From contig JAETXT010000004.1 in the NCBI GenBank assembly GCA_019188255.1, forward strand, positions 2,976,001-3,040,000: a stretch of 64,000 bases of DNA. The letters run 5' to 3'. How positions within the stretch are numbered: position 1 is the stretch's first letter; each line of letters opens with the position of its first letter. A program made the translations under genes and the position numbers. Origin of the DNA: Verticillium longisporum. Its lineage: Eukaryota; Ascomycota; Sordariomycetes; Glomerellales; Plectosphaerellaceae. This document shows, piece after piece, positions 1-11,430 of this stretch. The notes under the pieces are model-generated. The model made no database searches and was not told the origin of the DNA. It saw nothing but the letters and a program-made list of their open reading frames with translations.

Positions 1-1
1 C

Positions 2-148
2 CTCGAGCCTCACCCCGCCATCCACGCCGATGAGACCGATTCGCCCGAGAACTACCGTTTGCTCAAGATACCGATCTCTCTAAGTGATTTGCGGCCGATG
101 GCGTCTCCTGCTTCTGCCGGCAAGGTACTGGAGGAATTGCACACGTGA
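2..148 (+). CDS. 3' end of an unidentified gene (partial)
   Basis: An open frame runs in from the window edge and ends at TGA 146-148. It gives 48 residues of ordinary composition ending in KVLEELHT. No family is recognised. The frame is short and there is no upstream context, so it could be chance, but its codon use (C/G-rich third positions) resembles the real genes here. Longer open frames over 84-833 on both strands overlap one another and show no family motif. Confidence 0.35.
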   Translation, partial: LEPHPAIHADETDSPENYRLLKIPISLSDLRPMASPASAGKVLEELHT

Positions 149-879
149 GCGTCCTGGCTCTACCCGAGTCGTGCAGATGCAGACGGCGGTTGCAATCGCC
201 TTTACCGGACGAACTCGCGGTCGTGTTCTGCGCTCGCTTTGGCCGCCCCTTTTGGCGCGCACCGGCATGGCCATAGGCATGGCCACAATCAAATCATATG
301 TTGGATCGTTTGGTGGCGTCATCGTCGACGCAGGTGCCGTCTCACTTTTGAGCGACATGACGCGGCTCATCGTGGCAGGGTATCCCGCGTCCCATCAAGT
401 TTTCCAAAACGATGACGCTATCGCCCTGCTTTCCCAACGATCCCCCAAATCTCCTGGGTGCTTCTGTCGATACGCTGTATGATGGAGCAGGGAACTTTGT
501 GGTTCGTAACTGAAAGGCTGCTGCATTTTGCCCAGACCTTATGATCCATACACCCTGCATTCTTTTAGTACTCGAGGCGCTCGTCGGCCTCGTCGAAAGT
601 GCGAGGCCATGGAGATTAGGAAGAGATTGAGCGAATGGGAAGGGCCACGAGCGACGAGCAGAAGAGCAACGAATTCTTGGAGGGGACCCAGGATTGGGGT
701 CCCTCGGCCATTTGTCGATCATTCTGATATGAAGATTGACATGGGACACAACATCGAATACAGCGTGGGAGGGAAGCCTATAGGAGAGTGCCCTTCTACA
801 ACGGGAGCCATTGAATCGGCATGATATGGCCATGGCCGCGGGGACCGGTGATCTCGTCTCTCAAACACTTCATTCAAGG
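149..879. other. Unassigned stretch
   Basis: Several overlapping open frames of 96-163 codons occur on both strands (for example 84-482 plus, 342-833 minus). None has a recognisable domain, start context or intron signals. I see nothing here that can be supported as a gene. Confidence 0.3.
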
Positions 880-1154
880 TGTTATATTGAGATGCCCTCT
901 TCCTTAGGGATGGTACTACATAAATGTCTACATACTATTCCTCCTAGTCATGTGACTGGTGGTATTCCTGGTCGGTGATCACCGACCCGTGAATACGCCA
1001 GGAAGTCACGAGACCGTCCTATCAGCTATGCTCGTGACACGTATTGTATTAGTATTGAGTAGTAGTACCGTAGCAGAAGGAAGGAGTTGTGATGTTTATA
1101 AAATGAATATTCGATACTAAGATGATATATCGCTTGCTTTCATTTTCCTTACAG
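880..1154. repeat. LTR-like sequence, possible solo LTR
   Basis: The stretch begins TGTTATATTGAG and ends CCTTACA, the TG..CA form of an LTR. It carries a GTCGGTGATCACCGAC palindrome near 970-985 and TATAAA near 1097. It has no coding potential and lacks the GC-rich texture of its surroundings. No clean 5-bp target duplication was found and no partner copy lies in the window, so this is a weak call. The Copia LTR further on has a similar GGGATCACCGATATGGTGATCACC palindrome-rich style but is not the same sequence. Confidence 0.3.
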
Positions 1155-1519
1155 AGATAGCTTCCGGGCTCGCCCCACCAAGGCCAACCCACGATTAATA
1201 ATGCAGAGGGATCGGTCCTTTAACCCTCAGATCAATGGAAACATGCGAGCATGACTAGGGAGGTGAGCTCGGGCCAGGATTCGTGCCCAAAACATCAAGC
1301 GCAGCGGGTTCGGCTGACAGGCATCAACTCAGACGGTTCATGAACTAACACGAGACTACCGTTAGCCCTCTAGACAAAGGACACTCACACGACATTGCCA
1401 AAACCAGCACTTTCTGACCTAGCCAAATTTTGCCCTTCAAAATATCCTGGCGGACTTGGACCTTCGTCTTGGTAGGTTGGTAGTCTAAAACCACCAGCGA
1501 CACCTCAGCGGCACCGACT

Positions 1520-1830
1520 ATGCTTTCGAGAGAGTGTAGCCCCAGGGCTCCCGACGAAGTTGTTAATACCTTACCAGACGACAACCCTTCACCGAATGTC
1601 CATGACAATGCCGAAGTCATACCTGCCGTTGACGAGTCGCTCCAAGCACGAATTGAGCGCCTCGGCCGCGAACGGCCTCCGATCTTTGCAACCCGCTGGA
1701 GCGAAATAATCTTCGTCTTCAGCATCTCCCCATGTCTCAATTCTTGACAGAATACTTCGTCTCGGGTTTCACTGTCATCCTTCCAACATTGATCACGGAG
1801 CTCAATATCCCGCAAGCAGCCAGGAACCCG
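1520..1830 (+). pseudogene. N-terminal fragment of an MFS (DHA1-type) transporter
   Basis: Two overlapping frames join to give an MFS amino terminus: a hydrophilic N-tail ending IERLGRERPPIFATRWSE, then a first membrane segment with FVSGFTVILPTLI, then ELNIPQA. The frames meet near 1730 at a CCCC run, a shift that one missing base would explain. After about 1830 the similarity stops: no motif A, no further membrane segments. It is therefore a truncated relic, next to but on the opposite strand from the QDR-like transporter. Which family member it came from cannot be told. Confidence 0.5.
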
Positions 1831-2194
1831 AATACATCATGTCCTCGCTTTCAGCGCTTACACAAACAGCACATCTGCAATCCTCCTTCATCAGCTTTCA
1901 TCCATTGCCCAACTCGAACAGCACCATCATTGCCACGAGTGCCGAGCCATGGCGCAGTCACTTCGTTAGCGGCCCATACCAGCCTGATAGGAGCCTTAAA
2001 TATCTGTTGCTCCGTTGAGTTCCAGGGATCCAGTTAATTGACCTCTAGCTCCCAAGCAACGTCACGGCATCGTCGCAATGGAAGCATTTCTGTTTTATCT
2101 CTGGACTCTGCTCAACCTCCTATTTGGTTTGCCATCGCCTCATGATCAGCTTTAAGCTAGTCCGCCACCTATATCAGTACATCAAGGGCAGGGA

Positions 2195-3684
2195 CTATTT
2201 TGCTGCAGTCGCTCGAGCCTCCTTTTCCCTCCTCCACTCGGGCCCATACCGCACAATGACCCACAATGCCGGCGACAACACAGCACACAGCAGGGCCAGA
2301 AACGTAAAGGACCAGCCCCTTCCCATCCCCATGATCATGTACTCGATCGACGCCGTCCCCGCGGCGCCCATCAGACACCGCACAAGGTTGTTCGCCGCCG
2401 TGGCCGTCGCCGGCGCCTTGGGATTCAGATCGACAATCAGCGTGTTCATGACGCCAAAGGACCCCGTGATGGTCAGGCCGATGAGGAACTGCAGCACCAG
2501 CGGCACGGCGACGCTCGTCTCGAGGTGGAGGACCCAGCCGTAGACGGCGAGGACGACGAGGCCGCAGGCCAGCGTCGGGAAGACGGGCTGCAGGCGGGCG
2601 CGCTCGATGGGGAAGTGGGTCAGGTCGTCGCCGCGCTTGCGGTCGATGGCGAAGCCGACGCGACGGGCGGTGCGGCGGTAGTTCCAGTCGAGGATGTAGC
2701 CCTGGGCGACCGAGGCGATGCAGCAGCCGGCGCCGTAGGGGAGGTAGCAGAGGCCGAGCTCGAGGTCGGAGAAGCCGTAGATGAGCTTGAAGAGGGTGCC
2801 GAGGGTGGCGGAGACGTCGATGAAGGCGACGTAGAGGATGCTGTTGTAGAAGAGGATGAGCGCCATCTCGCGGTCGAAGATGATGCGCACGGCGCGCAGG
2901 GGTTGGGAAACCGGAGCCGGGGCCGGGGCGGGTCCGTCGGCTGGCGCGGCGTGCCGCGCGTGCGTAGCGTGTCGAGAAGGGTCTTGTTCCAGCCCTGTGG
3001 CGCAATGGACCCGTTGCCGACGACGTTGCGGCATGTCTCGGGAACAGTGAGGGCGAAGGGGACGAGCCAGACAACGGAGAGGATGGCGCAGAACCAGAAG
3101 ATGGCGGGCCAGCCGAGGAACTCCGTCAGGACGCCGCCGAGGATGGGGCCGAGGGTAGGGCCGATGTTGATACCGGCGCCGACGATGCCCATGTACTTGC
3201 CGCGCTCGGAAGAGGTGGTGATATCGGCGACCATGGCGAAGCCGAGGGCAATGGCGCCGCTGCTGCCGCCAGACTGCACCATGCGGAGGACCAGTAGGGC
3301 GACATAGTTGCGCTGCAAGGCGAGACCAATGTTGGCACAGAGGTAGATGGCGAAGGCAATGAGGTACGCCGGACGGCGACCGGCCATGTCACCAAAATCA
3401 CCAAAAATGGTAGGGGAAATGGCCTGGAGTATCATGTAGGAGGTCACCGTCAGGTTGATCAGTGCGATGGTGACGTCAAGGTCTCGAGCAATGGGCTCAA
3501 GAACGGGATAGTAGATGTTGGCGGTCATGGGGGAGACGAAACTCGCAATGGACACCATGAAAGTAATCCATTTCTTGGTGCGCGGATCGAATGTGCTGTA
3601 GGCCGGGCCGCTGGAAACACGGGCGACCGTTTCGGCGTCTGTGATGGGAGGTTCATCAGGGGTGATGGCAGCCGTGGTGGTCAT
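2195..3684 (-). CDS. MFS drug:H+ antiporter, QDR/DHA1-like (frameshifted in this assembly)
   Basis: A plasma-membrane major-facilitator protein of the 12-helix DHA1 (QDR/AQR1-like) group, expected to export small hydrophobic compounds or organic acids by proton antiport. The N-tail is hydrophilic (residues 1-40). Motif A, GDFGDMAGRRPAY, is at 95-107 and the antiporter motif C, INIGPTLGPILGG, near 172-184. The first half (3684 to about 2900) and second half (about 2900 to 2195) lie in different frames. The second half opens LRAVRIIFDRE and joins RFPNP of the first exactly in the cytoplasmic loop 6-7. One base missing from the GGGG run at 2899-2902 accounts for the break; with it restored the product is 496 residues and intronless. 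The start is the first ATG, 3684-3682, with a TATATAA about 50 bp upstream. Confidence 0.85.
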
Positions 3685-3730
3685 GATGGCTGCGATGACG
3701 ATAAGGCATGCAATCCACTGGGACCATACC

Positions 3731-3740
3731 GCTTATATAT
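3731..3740 (-). promoter_or_regulatory. TATA-like box of the QDR-like transporter
   Basis: On the minus strand this reads ATATATAAGC, about 50 bp before the ATG of the transporter. It is the only such motif in the proximal promoter. Spacing is short but within the fungal range. Confidence 0.35.
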
Positions 3741-5528
3741 CATCAATCTTGCACTGCGATGCTTGGAAAAGCAGCCCTCGACGCTAGGCTTATCGCCGTG
3801 CTGGCCGGCCGGAAATAAAACGTCACCGCTGGGAAAAGCCTGCGTCGCCACTCCACTGATGGCTATTCACAGGGGAGAGGCCCACCTTATCCCCGGAACT
3901 ACACATGAAGTACGCCGATGCCGTTCGTATGAATGGTCCAGTATCGTGTTTGTAGGTGATGCAATCATGAGCCCTGATTGCGACAGGATAGGCCCATATC
4001 AAGACCCCATTTCTGGTACCGGGTCGAGGTTACTCAGGTTGTCGATCAACACTAGAGCCGACTTCGAAAAAGCTTGTTTCACTCAAGGTGCCGGAGTCTG
4101 ATCACAGTATCCAGTATATCAGTCCTGCAAGGAAGCTTTTTGACGAGAGTTTGTGAGGCTTCACAGCATTTAGACGTTGACCTGTCATCAAGATGCTGAT
4201 GGTACTCCAACATTGCTGTTACGTTGGCCCAGCCTTTCGTAGACGACTGGACGCTGAGCTGAGCTGCGACGGCCTTCAATGGCCATCATCTTAACCTTTG
4301 ATCAGGGTTGACTTCACGAGAGTATCCTCTCTTCTCCGTATTGAAGCTAGGTTCATCACATGGAACAGGGTAACAGTCGTAAGTAGATCCCAAGCCACAT
4401 ACTCGCAGCACAGAAGTGAGCGTCATCCATTGAGCGAGCGAATATACATCAGTTGCACAATACATCGCAATTTGATATTCTTCGCTTCACATCTCGCCCT
4501 CTTAGTTTATAGGTATAGAGACTGAACGCTTCGAGCAAAGCTGCTGGTACCTTGCGCCCTGGCATATTTTAGGAACTATGGAGCCAGTGGTTTCACCTCT
4601 CGAAATAAGAATGGTAACTTGTCTGAACCGTCTCAATGGATTCGCTAAGACGGGGTGAACGTGGGCTCTTCAAGGGATGTAGGCGTGCGGCTAGGATGCC
4701 CTTCTCTGTGAATACCCCCCCCCGTCGCAAACACCGCGCCCAAAGGGTCACAGGCCTGAGAGAGGACCCCAGGTCAAACGTGACGAGCTTCTTTCGTCAG
4801 TTGATCTGTCGGAAGGTTCCGTCGAACCCATGGGTGGCCCACTGCCGGACCTCGTGGACTGCTGGGTGTCTAGTTCTGGCGGTCGCCCCGATATCGGCCG
4901 GCGCAAAGCGTGGCACGCCGGATGGTCGGCCGGATGCTTTTGGACTGATCCACACGGGATTCAATGCGGCGCTCCATGCTGGTTCTCCGCTCCTAGCTTT
5001 CTGTGTTCCCCAATACGCGTGGCCAGAGTCAGATTCGATCCAACGATTCACAGCAGAAGGTGTAGAGTTTCGAGCTTAACAAATATGCGGCAAAAGGCAG
5101 ATGCAGTGCAGCTGATTCATGTCCAATGTACCTGCCCTGGCCCCTGAGGATATGGGATTCATTGATGATCAATTTTCATCCTGCAGCCACTTTGAAAGCC
5201 ACCTCTCCGAGAGGATCAAGTGCCCTATGAAATAATTCAGATACGAATGCATAAATTTAAATCTGTCGATTTGGTAGAATGGGAATGCCAGTGCCAACGT
5301 GGGATGAAGAGCTGGACGAGGCATGGTCTGTGCACCATTGCACCGCCTCGCTGCTGTGGCTTGCTGCTCCAATCAATGCAGACACGTCATTGGGAACAGC
5401 TCTCACACTCCACAACGTTGATGCCGTCCTGGAGCTTGATTTCGCAGGTAGAAGCTCGCCCGAGTTGCATCCTCAGACACGCACCTTGTCACCAGCTCTC
5501 TCTCGCCTGGCCGGCCACATCCGCGACA
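3741..5528. other. Gene-free or unassigned stretch
   Basis: Frames at 3763-4101, 4636-5079 and 5220-5687 (all plus) are open for 112-155 codons but show no known domain and no consistent introns. The 4636-5079 frame is the most protein-like, with residues such as FNAALHAG near its end, yet I cannot place it in a family. The last few hundred bases hold the promoter and leader of the SNARE gene. Confidence 0.3.
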
Positions 5529-6735
5529 ATGGCAGACCTCACTCCCACCTTCAACGAGCTGCTGGCCAAGCACAGCGCTCCGTCCACCCGCAAAAAGTTC
5601 AGCCTAGAGGACATTGACGGCTTCCTCAAGGAGGCCTATAGAATCGTCAGTCAGCCCCTCCTCTTCTTCGCCATTTCCCAGCCGTGAGACCAACACTAAC
5701 CCGTACCCCAGAACTCCCACATCACGACCCTCCACAATGAGCTCAAAGACGTCCGCCAATCCTACCTCTCGACGGCCCAGCCGCGCAAGACACACATCCG
5801 CGCTCCGACGACGACGACCACCCCGCAACAGCAGCAGCAGCAGCGCTACCTCACCGACCGCGACCGCGAGGACGTCGACGCCAACGCCAAGCAGATGCTC
5901 CGCGAGCTCAACGCCAGCATCCGCGCCCTCGAGGAGGCCGAGACGCTGCGCCGCGAGACGGAAGCAGCCCTCATCCGCAAGAAGTTCGTGCGCGGGCTCG
6001 GCGTGCTAGGCGCGTGGGCCGCCGGCGACGGCGCGTTGAGCGGCAGCAGCAGCGGCAGCAAGACGGCCGAGCACGCGGCCGCCGAGGCGCGGGCGCGGGA
6101 CGAGGGCCAGCACCGCGACGGCGTCGTCTGGTTCCTGCGGCAGCGGCTGCAGCTGTGCGGGCGGACGCAGCAGGCCATGATGGAGACGCGGCTGACGCGC
6201 GAGATGGAGAAGAGCAGGAGCGTGCTGGCCAGGGCGGGGCCCGTGGCTGGGCTGACGGGGTTCTACAAGTCGATGCCGTCCCACAGGACGAAGGCGACAA
6301 CGGCGGGGGCGCCGCGCGAGGAGGGGCGTGGGTACAGGCCGGCGCAGGACCTCACGGATGAGCAGATTCAAATGTTTGAAAAGGGGAACCAGGATATGCT
6401 GCAGCACTACAACAGCACGCTGGACAAAGTCAGGTGTTTTTTTTTTTTTTTCTTTTCCTTGGGCATTCCCTGGCGGCCCCGCTAACAAAGACAGAACGGC
6501 GGAAAAGTCACTGATTGAGATTTCGGAGCTCCAGACGTTGCTCGTGGGCAACCTCGCGACGCAGTCGGCCAACATTGAGCAGCTCGTGGCCGACTCGGAG
6601 AACATGGGCGACAACGTCGGCGGAGGCAACAAGCAGCTCAAGGAGGCGACGAAACGACCGAGTGCAGCGCGCTACACGTTCTTCGCGTCGGCGGGGTTGT
6701 GCGCGTTCCTCATTGTCTGGGACCTCGTCTTATAG
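5529..6735 (+). CDS. UFE1: t-SNARE, syntaxin-18/Ufe1 family
   Basis: An endoplasmic-reticulum Qa-SNARE that works in retrograde Golgi-to-ER fusion and ER membrane fusion with Sec20, Use1 and Sec22. Three exons: 5529-5645, 5712-6433, 6495-6735; introns 5646-5711 and 6434-6494, the second with a T14 tract. The product is 359 residues. The N-terminus (DLTPTFNELL...RKKFSLEDID) is the syntaxin-18 N-terminal domain. A Q-rich linker and a long helix follow. The SNARE helix starts near QDLTDEQIQMFEKGN, and a C-terminal membrane anchor (about 20 residues, ending IVWDLVL) closes the protein with almost no lumenal tail, as in other Ufe1 proteins. The reading frame is intact across all three exons. Family assignment rests on remembered fungal homologues. 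Confidence 0.85.
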
Positions 6736-7507
6736 AATACCATGGTGTATGAAGTGATGCGCTGTGTGCTGTCGTGTGGTGGCATCGTGACGTGACCTGG
6801 TGCTGACATGTGACGGGGTTGGGGGCATGTGTCAACAAGTGAGAATCACATGCGACTCAACCACAGGGAAGCACTTTGCATCATGTAAGGAAGGTGGTAT
6901 TGATCCATTGACTTTGACTCGAAGGACTTGGAGATTGAGGTGAGAGCCTGATGGTAGGAAGCCGAAGCATTCTCTAGTAGTTGCTCACGCAAGCTGCAGC
7001 GCCCCTCCCCAGCTCGGCCCTCGGACAGTCCTGTAACGGCGTGGGACATCCCGAAGTAGGCTGCACGGGTTCGAAACAACAAGGATGACAGTCCGCAGCA
7101 GCATTGCTTCAGTCATCGATACTTCCTCCAGAACAATATTCCATTGACTTCGAGATGGACAGCACGAAGGCCAACTGCCGAGCCGGACAGTGCCGGGTCT
7201 TCGGCCACGCACCAGGCGCCGAAGCCTCGGTCCCGTGCCGGCACTGGCGGGCCACACAGGCATCAGGTACACAGCCGAGAGAAGAGCCAATAAAGTAGAC
7301 GACCCCGTGGAGGCCGAAGCGCCTCCCCACCTGCTACAGAACCCTCTGCTCGTCTCACGCCCCCTTCCAGTCCATCACAGCAGCAAGACGCAGAGATTGA
7401 AACGGCAGATCGGCGCCCGTTGTTCAGAATTAGCAAACCAACGACACATCGGTCGCGGCCGTGACACACCATCTGACAGCCAAGACTTTTTCCTCGTCAA
7501 GGGAAAA

Positions 7508-7562
7508 CTCGTTAGGTCAGACTCGTTAGACTCGTTAGGTCAGACTCGTTAGGTCAGACTCG
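7508..7562. repeat. Short tandem repeat, unit about 14 bp
   Basis: Units of GACTCGTTAGGTCA and the shorter GACTCGTTA follow one another about four times. Copies are nearly identical, so the array is young. Confidence 0.75.
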
Positions 7563-7678
7563 ACGGACGCGAGTCACTGGTTGATAATCGAGTGCTTCGA
7601 TTGGTCCGCTTCGACAGTCCCGAAGTCGCACCACATCACCCCACAGCGACTGCCTGCACCTGCACCCTCTGCCCGGTG

Positions 7679-7808
7679 CACCCCCCTGAACGCCCCTCGT
7701 CAGGCCCAGCACCCCCCTGAACGCCCCTCGTCAGGCCCAGCACCCCCCTGAACGAGCCCCCACCCCTCGTCCAGGCCCAGCACCCCCCTGAACGCCCCCC
7801 GTCCAGGC
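7679..7808. repeat. Minisatellite, unit about 31 bp, four copies
   Basis: The core CACCCCCCTGAACG followed by CCCCTCGTCAGGCCCAG recurs four times, with small insertions in the third copy. It lies 100-230 bp before the aspartate aminotransferase start, in promoter or leader DNA. Confidence 0.8.
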
Positions 7809-7910
7809 CTCGACCTCAGGTACCCAGAGCACAGCAGACAGCTCTCTCCCACCTCACGTCACTCCATCCCGCCTGTCCCGCACCTCCTGGTACGTTTCCC
7901 ATCCGCCAAC

Positions 7911-9497
7911 ATGCCAGCGCCCACCTCAACAACACCACCCGCCTCCTCTTCCTCCTCCCTCTCCCGACTTCGCAACATCACAAACCACATCATGGCGCCC
8001 GCAACATCCACAAACTTCCCCGCCGACACTGTGCCCCAGGCACCAGAGGACCCCCTCTTCGGTCTGATGCGAGCCTTCAAGGCCGATACCAGCCCCAACA
8101 AAGTCGACCTCGTCGGTGCCTTCTTCTTCCCAGACCTCTGCCCGTGCTGACCTCTTCAGGGCATCGGTGCCTACCGCGACGACAATGCGAAGCCTTGGGT
8201 GCTTCCCGTCGTCAAGAAGGTGTGTTCTCCTTCTCCCTGCTGCCTCCATCTGCCTTCTCCCTGCTGCCTCCATCTGCCTCCTCCCTGCTGCCTCCATCTG
8301 CCTCCTCCCTGCTGCCTCCATCTGCCTCCTCCCTGCTGCCTCCATCTGCCTTCTTCTCCCCACTGCCTCTATCTGCCCTCCCAACAAGATGTGAATCATA
8401 GCTGACCGCTCGTCTTCCCTCCTCCAGGCCGACGAGATCCTCCGCAACGACCCCGACCTCAACCATGAATACCTCCCCATCGCCGGTCTGCCCGCTTTCA
8501 CGAGCAAGGCCGCCGAGCTGATCCTGGGCGCCGACTCGCCCGCCCTCAAGGAGCAGCGTGCTGCCTCCATCCAGACCATCTCCGGCACCGGTGCCGTGCA
8601 CCTCGGCGCCCTCTTCTTCGCCAAGTTCTTCCAGGGCCACAAGGCCGTCTACGTGTCGGACCCGACCTGGGCCAACCACCACCAGATCTTCTCCAACGTC
8701 GGCCTGCCCGTCGAAAAGTACCCCTACTTCGACAAGCAGACCAAGGGCCTCGACTTTGAGGGCATGAAGTCGGCCATTGCCGCCGCGCCCGAGCGCTCCA
8801 TCATCCTCCTCCACGCCTGCGCCCACAACCCCACCGGCGTCGACCCGACGGCCGACCAGTGGGCCGAGCTCGCCGACCTGCTGCGGACGAAGAACCACTT
8901 CCCCTTCTTCGACTGCGCCTACCAGGGCTTCGCGACGGGCGACCTCGCCCAGGACAACGGCGCCATCCGCCTCTTTGTCGACCGCGGCTTCGAGCTCGTC
9001 ATCGCCCAGAGCTTCGCCAAGAACTTTGGCCTCTACGGCGAGCGCGCCGGCTGCTTCCACGTCGTCACGGGCCCCGGCGCCGACGCCACGGCCACCATTG
9101 GCCGCATCGCCTCGCAGCTCGCCATCCTGCAGCGCGCCGAGATCTCCAACCCGCCCCTCTACGGCGCCCGCATCGCCTCGACCGTCCTCAACGACGCCGC
9201 CCTCTTTGCCGAGTGGCAGGGCAACCTGCGCGCCATGTCGGGCCGCATCATCGACATGCGCAAGGCCCTGCGCGCCAAGCTCGAGGCCCTCGGCACCCCG
9301 GCACCTGGCACCACATTACCGACCAGATTGGCATGTTCAGCTTCACCGGCCTGTCCGAGGCCCAGGTCCTGCAGCTGCGCGACGACGCCCACGTCTACAT
9401 GACCAAGAACGGCCGCATCAGCATGGCCGGCCTCAACACGAGGAATATCGACTACTTTGCCGAGGCTGTCGACAAGGTCGTCCGGGCGTCGTCGTAG
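7911..9497 (+). CDS. Aspartate aminotransferase (one-base frameshift in this assembly)
   Basis: PLP enzyme exchanging amino groups between aspartate/2-oxoglutarate and oxaloacetate/glutamate. Exons 7911-8111, 8160-8219 and 8428-9497; the second intron (208 nt) carries a 24-bp minisatellite. Recognisable family segments in order: VDL-GIGAYRDD across the first splice, HACAHNPTGVD, FFDCAYQGFA, and the PLP-lysine segment SFAKNFGLYGERAG. The frame breaks at 9300-9301: the sequence reads ACCCCGGCACC where a third G restores LGTPGTWHHITDQIGMFSF. With it the protein is 443 residues. Two in-frame ATGs exist, 7911 and 7992; the 27-residue extension between them is Ser/Thr-rich with two Arg and no acidic residue, like a mitochondrial presequence, whereas the second ATG would give a cytosol-length protein. 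I annotate the first. Confidence 0.88.
8229..8375. repeat. Intronic minisatellite, 24-bp unit
   Basis: About five near-perfect copies and one degenerate copy of TCCCTGCTGCCTCCATCTGC plus four bases, inside intron 2 of the aspartate aminotransferase gene. Because the unit is a multiple of three, it keeps open frames in several phases; these are not genes. Confidence 0.85.
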
Positions 9498-10241
9498 GGC
9501 CGCCGAGACGACGGCGGAGAGACGTGGGCCGCGTAGATCACTCTTCTTTTCGCCTGGATGGTTCGCCTGGCATGGAACAAAAGCGTGCAGCTAGCTAATG
9601 TCAACATGTGTTATGGTACCTGCCCTGCGCGGAATCAATAGTGATGCGACCCCATGTGTCGATGGAACCAGCGGGGTGCATCTGGTTGATCATTGATATG
9701 GTGATTGTCACAAGATGCAGTGACAATCTGCTGGACGCAGGAATGGTCCTGTTGATCGGCACTTGTATCGCATGCCAACGACCGATGTAACCGGCGCCCC
9801 GACGCACAGCGGTGGAGCTATCGGTTCCGAAGCGCCGCTGGCCCTGCGAGACGGGGATCTAAATTTCGGCAGTAGACCGGCCAGGCTGGCTCTTCTTTGC
9901 TGCCGTCAAGATGTTGGGCGGCTAGTCATGATTGTCTCGCGGGCTGTGGACTCGCAGTGCTGGTGATTTCCAAACGAGATTAGCGGTTGCCGTTAGACCT
10001 TTCCTTCGTATGCGGCCTTTTAAATGAACCGTAGCGTCGAAGACGAGGAGTCTGGAGTCACCGCCAACAAGCGTCTCGCTCATCCGTGCCTTTCTACACT
10101 GCATTCGGATCACTCACTTACGCTGCGTATGCCGAACACTCTGAGAGGCATCTCGTCGATCTGACCTGGACTACCTCACAGACCAGCATCCCTTCCCTTC
10201 GTTTTCAACCGCGTTGCAGCCCCGAGGCCACAATACCAGCC
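9498..10241. other. Intergenic, nothing recognised
   Basis: Terminator region of the aminotransferase and promoter of the next gene. Open frames of 60-77 codons at 9601-9966 overlap on both strands without motifs. Confidence 0.5.
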
Positions 10242-11353
10242 ATGACGCTCCTATCCCTCCCCGACGACCTCGCCAGCAGGGCCCTCTCCATGTTCGACGC
10301 CCTCGTCTCCCAAGGCCGTCTGCACTACGCCGCCACGACGCCCGAGACCCACCGCGTCAACAACTTCACTGTAACCTCGCCGCCCCTCACGCTCCCAAGT
10401 CAAAGCTCACACGCGCAAGTCAAAGCTCACACGCGCAACAGTTTGAATTCCGCATCGCCCCCGCCCTCCTCACCAAGCCCCACAGCCCCTCCTCCTCCTC
10501 CGCCGTCTCCCCCCAAAAAGGCCGCAGCGCGAGCCCCTTCCTCGTCCCGGACCCGGCCTTTGTCGTCGCCCCCGTCGGCGACGCGCACGTCCTCGAGCTC
10601 AACCTCCACAGCGTCCTGCGGCCCTCGTTTGTGCTGCAGACGCGGCTCTTCCAGCCGCAGACGGAGGACCTCGGGCTGGCGGACGTGCGGGCTGCGCGGG
10701 CCGTCATGGCGCGGCTCGAGGGCCGCGGCGCGCGGGGGACGACCATGATGATCTTCAACTGCGGCGTCGCGGCCGGGTGTTCGCAGGGCCACAAGCATGT
10801 GCAGATTTTCGCGAGGCCGGCGATGGGACTTTTCCCTGACGCGGCTACCTCTGCGGACGGTAGGATTCCCCCCCTTTTTTCCCTCCTTTTTGCTTCTGCT
10901 GGAAGGAGAGACGGAGGGTGCTTTGCTGACGGTGAGACGGAGGGTGCTTTGCTGACGGTGAGACGGAGGGTGCTTTGCTGACGGTCTTGTGTAGATATCG
11001 AGGAGCGGATCGAAGGGGTTCCGTTCAAGCATTACGTGCTGCGGCTGCCGCGCGGTGCTTCGCCCGAGGCCGTCCACGACAGGGTGGAGCGGCTTGTGAG
11101 GGCGGCGCGGGCGGCGTTGACGGCGTGCCGCGGGGGTGAGGTGCTCAACGTCGTCTTGACGGACCGGTGGGTTTGCGCGATCCCGCGGAGGCGTGCCAAG
11201 AGGGACGGCACGGCGGCCAACGGGGCTGGCATGGTGGGCATGGTCTGGCTGAAGGACCAGGCCGAGAGGGACAGCTGGGCGGCGTTTGGGTATACGGAGC
11301 ATCTGGCGTATTTGGGCGTACCGATTGGAGGGGTTCCTTTGGGGGTGAGATAG
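10242..11353 (+). CDS. Diadenosine tetraphosphate phosphorylase (ATP adenylyltransferase), Apa1/2 type
   Basis: Cleaves Ap4A with phosphate to ATP and ADP, clearing dinucleoside polyphosphates. Exons 10242-10370, 10442-10859 and 10995-11353; 301 residues, frame intact. The N-terminus has the family's THRVNNF and the FEFRIAPAL that resumes right after intron 1. FLVPDPAF and VLNLH-like segments (HVLELNLHSVLRPSFVLQT) follow, then the histidine-triad-type active site SQGHKHVQIF with the nucleophilic His, and a C-terminal WVCAIPRR. Both introns contain internal tandem duplications: a 20-bp doublet (AAGTCAAAGCTCACACGCGC) in intron 1 and a 26-bp triplet in intron 2. The start is the first ATG in frame with the conserved N-terminus. 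Confidence 0.87.
10903..10985. repeat. Intronic tandem repeat, 26-bp unit, three copies
   Basis: GAGACGGAGGGTGCTTTGCT plus GACGGT is repeated three times inside intron 2 of the Ap4A phosphorylase gene. Confidence 0.85.
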
Positions 11354-11361
11354 AAGCAGAG

Positions 11362-11430
11362 GATCAATGCTGAGGAACGACGCTGAGGAACGACGCTGAG
11401 TAACGACGCTGAGGATAGACGCTGAGGACG
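11362..11430. repeat. Tandem repeat, about 13-bp unit
   Basis: ACGCTGAGGA(ACG) and variants recur about five times just after the stop codon of the Ap4A phosphorylase gene, probably in its 3' untranslated region. Confidence 0.75.

Larger units (their letters stand above)
6736..7910. other. Intergenic, with minisatellites
   Basis: No convincing gene. Short open frames around 7104-7330 overlap on both strands and lack motifs. The right half holds two separate tandem repeats (listed separately) and then the promoter/leader of the aspartate aminotransferase gene. Confidence 0.5.

Noticed and set aside
4636..5079. 147-codon plus frame that might be a gene
   Set aside because: No family, start context or intron support; kept only as a remark in the intergenic entry.
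7679..7808. Regularly repeated units that might be taken for a CRISPR array
   Set aside because: Units are directly adjacent with no unique spacers, and the genome is fungal.
8212..9060. 282-codon minus frame with EEADGGSR-like repeats
   Set aside because: It combines the 24-bp intronic minisatellite with the antisense of the aminotransferase; no independent support.
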